NCBI GenBank assembly: GCA_964586235.1
Contig: CAZPIO010000013.1
Span: forward strand, 26,017-90,016
DNA length: 64,000 bases
Origin: JAUCQB01 sp964586235
Lineage (GTDB): Bacteria; Planctomycetota; Phycisphaerae; UBA1845; PWPN01
Reading direction: 5' to 3'
The notes beneath the pieces were generated by a model, which worked only from the letters and a program-made list of their open reading frames with translations, was not told the origin of the DNA and did not search any database. Position 1 is the first letter of the stretch, and the number at the start of each line of letters is the position of its first letter. Of this stretch, positions 62,044 to 64,000 are shown in pieces. The position numbers and the translations under genes were made by a program.

Positions 62044-63471
62044 TCATGACCCGGCTTTGACTTGCGGCCACCTTGGGCTTCGTTCGTTCCAGCCCTTCAC
62101 CCGAGCCCGAAGCGTCTCGAGGACTTCACGGCTGGCCGGGTCCTTGGCCAGATCCTTCAGCTCGAACGGGTCGGCCGGGACGTCAAACAGGTGCTCGGTG
62201 CCCCTCTTGCGATCGTTGAAGTACACGTGCCTCAGCGTTCGGACACCGTCGGCGAAAGTCGTCTCGATGAAAGCGACGTTCTCGCCGACCGTTTTTCGCT
62301 GCCCCAGCAGCACCGGGGCCACCGACGTGCCCTGCACGCTCTCCGGCGCGGGTACGCCGCACAGGTCCAGCAGCGTGGGCATCACGTCCATGAGGCTGAC
62401 CACCTGGGCATCGACGACCGAGGGCTTCAGCCGCCGCGGATAGCGGAAGATCATCGGGATGTGGATCGACTCCTCGTGGTGCGTGTTCTTGTTGAACAGC
62501 CCGTGGCTGCCGAGCAGATCGCCGTGATCGGAGGTCAGCAGCACGATCGTGTCGTCCTCGATGCCCGCCTGGCGGATCGCATCAAGCACCCGGCCGATGC
62601 AGTCGTCCACCGCGGTGATCTGGCCGTCGTACAGGGCGGTCAGTTCGCGAAGGCTCATGCCCTCGGGCAGCGACTCGGCGAACGTGCCCTTCTGCTCGTA
62701 GTACTGGAAGTCGAACATGTAGATCTTGAACCAGTTCTCGTCGTAGGCAAGCTTGCCATCAACCCAGACGTTGTCCCGAAGAATGACCTTCGCCGGGTCG
62801 TACATCCGGCGGTACTTCTCGGGCATTTCCGAGACCGGCATGTGCGGCGGGCCATAAGGGAGATAAAGAAAGAACGGCCGATCCTTGTGCTGCCTGATGA
62901 ACTCGATGGCCGTTTCCGTCTCGTGATACGGGCCGTAGTCGTCGTAAATATAGGGCTCGCCCTCGTTCTTGTAGAAGGTCTGCTTGAAGTAGCGATGGCG
63001 CATCCGCGGACGCACGCTCTGGCTGAAACCGAGCATCTGCGGTGTGGGCGCGAGGTGCCACTTGCCGACCAGGACGGTTGTGTAACCGTTGGCCGCAAAC
63101 ACCTCGGCCAGGGTGGGCGTCTGGTTGGTCGGACGGCCGGGCCTGGCCTCCTGGTCCTGGTTGCTCAGCACACCGTTGGAGCGGGCATATCGGCCCGAAA
63201 GCAGGACCGATCTGGCCGGCGAGCAGATCGGGAAGTTGGTGAAGGCAAAATCCATCCTCACCCCGCCGGCGGCCAGGCGATCGATGTTCGGCGTACGGAT
63301 CACCGGATGGCCATAGCAGGCCACTTCCGACCAGCGGAGCTGATCAGGAAAAAGAATGACCACGTTGGGCCGCCTGGACAACGGTGCGGCCGGACCGGTG
63401 GCCGTCGACTCGGCCGCCGCCGAGATGGCCGGCATTACAATTGACAGGCAGACGAGTGAAATCGCTCGCAT
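62044..63471 (-). CDS. Sulfatase, type I (formylglycine-dependent), secreted
   Basis: 475 residues with a signal peptide ending AISAAAE and GGGAGG before the ATG. NVVILFPDQLRWSEVACYGH holds the first metal ligands. PICSPARSVLLSGRYA is the C-x-P-x-R sulfatase signature (Cys at about residue 83), which needs conversion to formylglycine. VGKWHL, TSDHGDLLGSHGL and HLFDVPADPFELKDLA complete the pattern. It likely removes sulfate from polysaccharides outside the cell. It heads a probable three-gene operon with the two unknown paralogues. No formylglycine-generating enzyme gene is in the window. Confidence 0.95.
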   Translation of the reverse strand: MRAISLVCLSIVMPAISAAAESTATGPAAPLSRRPNVVILFPDQLRWSEVACYGHPVIRTPNIDRLAAGGVRMDFAFTNFPICSPARSVLLSGRYARSNGVLSNQDQEARPGRPTNQTPTLAEVFAANGYTTVLVGKWHLAPTPQMLGFSQSVRPRMRHRYFKQTFYKNEGEPYIYDDYGPYHETETAIEFIRQHKDRPFFLYLPYGPPHMPVSEMPEKYRRMYDPAKVILRDNVWVDGKLAYDENWFKIYMFDFQYYEQKGTFAESLPEGMSLRELTALYDGQITAVDDCIGRVLDAIRQAGIEDDTIVLLTSDHGDLLGSHGLFNKNTHHEESIHIPMIFRYPRRLKPSVVDAQVVSLMDVMPTLLDLCGVPAPESVQGTSVAPVLLGQRKTVGENVAFIETTFADGVRTLRHVYFNDRKRGTEHLFDVPADPFELKDLAKDPASREVLETLRARVKGWNERSPRWPQVKAGS

Positions 63472-63646
63472 AGTGCAAAATCCTCCCTACGAAGCATTCA
63501 TGTGCGGTCTGCGAGTATAACCCCGCCGGCGCCGCAGGAGAATCCGGGTACCTCGCGTGCTTGCCAAGCCCCCACCCAGCGACGATGATCTGCGGATCGG
63601 GGTGCGTTCGGATATCGTGTCACCCCCATCCCGCAAAGGAGAGCCC

Positions 63647-64000
63647 ATGCAAAAGCGGTTGACCAGCTTCTTGATCGTGGCCCAGGCGGCGTTCCTGCTG
63701 CTGGCGGGCGTCGCCCAGGCCGAGGAAGTGCGCAAGTCGGTGGTCAAGATCTTTTCGACCAAGAGTCCGCCGAACATGTTCCGGCCGTGGGAGATCACCC
63801 CGCCCAGCGAGGCCACCGGCTCGGGCGTTATCATCGAAGGTGGCCGGGTGCTCACCAACGCCCACGTGGTCTCCTGGGCCCAGCAGATCTACGTGCAGCC
63901 CAACGAATCCTCCGAGAAACTCGACGCGACCGTCGAGCACATCCCCGCGGACTGCGACCTGGCCATACTCACCATCGACGACGAGGAGGCGATCAAGGAC
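63647..64000 (+). CDS. Serine protease, DegP/HtrA (S1C) type, N-terminal part only
   Basis: 118 codons to the window edge. AAAGGAGAG lies before ATG 63647. A signal peptide ends LAGVAQAEE. GSGVIIEGGRVLTNAHVV has the catalytic His, and DCDLAILTID the catalytic Asp; the Ser lies beyond the edge. Proteases of this family degrade damaged envelope proteins. PDZ domains, if any, are outside the window. It diverges from the sulfatase gene. Confidence 0.88.
   Translation, partial: MQKRLTSFLIVAQAAFLLLAGVAQAEEVRKSVVKIFSTKSPPNMFRPWEITPPSEATGSGVIIEGGRVLTNAHVVSWAQQIYVQPNESSEKLDATVEHIPADCDLAILTIDDEEAIKD

Overview
The window reads as a chromosomal piece of a GC-rich Planctomycetota bacterium, probably Phycisphaerae-like. 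This is inferred from gene content, not from a marker gene. Pointers are: prepilin-type secreted proteins and a compact type II secretion-like operon, sulfatase, alpha-L-rhamnosidase, ceramidase-like and esterase genes for polysaccharide breakdown, LPS-type genes (LpxL-like acyltransferase, heptose-type kinase/nucleotidyltransferase, WaaP-like kinase), very large RTX surface proteins, and frequent GTG/TTG starts. No rRNA, tRNA, CRISPR array or prophage was seen.

Layout. 1-5.2 kb: alkaline phosphatase (cut by the window edge), protoporphyrinogen oxidase and a secreted TlpA-type thioredoxin carrying carboxypeptidase-regulatory-like repeats. 5.2-16.6 kb: a carbohydrate locus with an SSS symporter, a DUF5009/HGSNAT-like acyltransferase, a ceramidase-like enzyme, an SDR, a DapA-type aldolase, a 1123-residue GH78 rhamnosidase and an SLC13/ArsB-type transporter. 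16.7-19.1 kb: two overlapping genes (small protein plus nucleotidyltransferase), an LpxL-like acyltransferase and thioredoxin. 19.1-24.05 kb: a minus-strand pseudopilin/GspF/GspF/GspE operon, divergent from an ECF sigma factor and an anti-sigma-like gene. 25.5-35.6 kb: DUF167, a prepilin-type protein, a SUKH protein, a 2-hydroxyacid dehydrogenase, a GH-A-type glycosidase, a secreted esterase, dihydroorotase and a tandem WaaP-like kinase/pseudokinase. 35.7-39.3 kb: RDD membrane protein, lipoprotein and a third small gene.

38.5-40.6 kb is a repeat island. A complete REP-associated tyrosine transposase (RAYT) gene sits between arrays of short palindromes that keep their pairing through compensatory changes. 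40.7-50.8 kb holds two RTX surface proteins (770 and 1630 residues) flanking a GH57 amylase-like gene, with clear intrinsic terminators. 51.3-58.9 kb: alpha/beta hydrolase, a candidate structured small RNA with promoter and terminator, a reversed-order HldE-like fusion, Hsp20, QueG and a HigBA-type toxin-antitoxin pair whose toxin mRNA looks leaderless. 59.1-64 kb: two tandem secreted paralogues of unknown function in a likely operon with a sulfatase, then the start of a DegP/HtrA-type protease.

Points most worth a second look: the RAYT/palindrome island (39.3-40.6 kb), the candidate structured RNA (53.15-53.34 kb), the reversed HldE fusion, the overlapping gene pair at 16.7-17.6 kb, the minimal secretion operon facing a sigma factor, and the tandem unknown paralogues beside the sulfatase.
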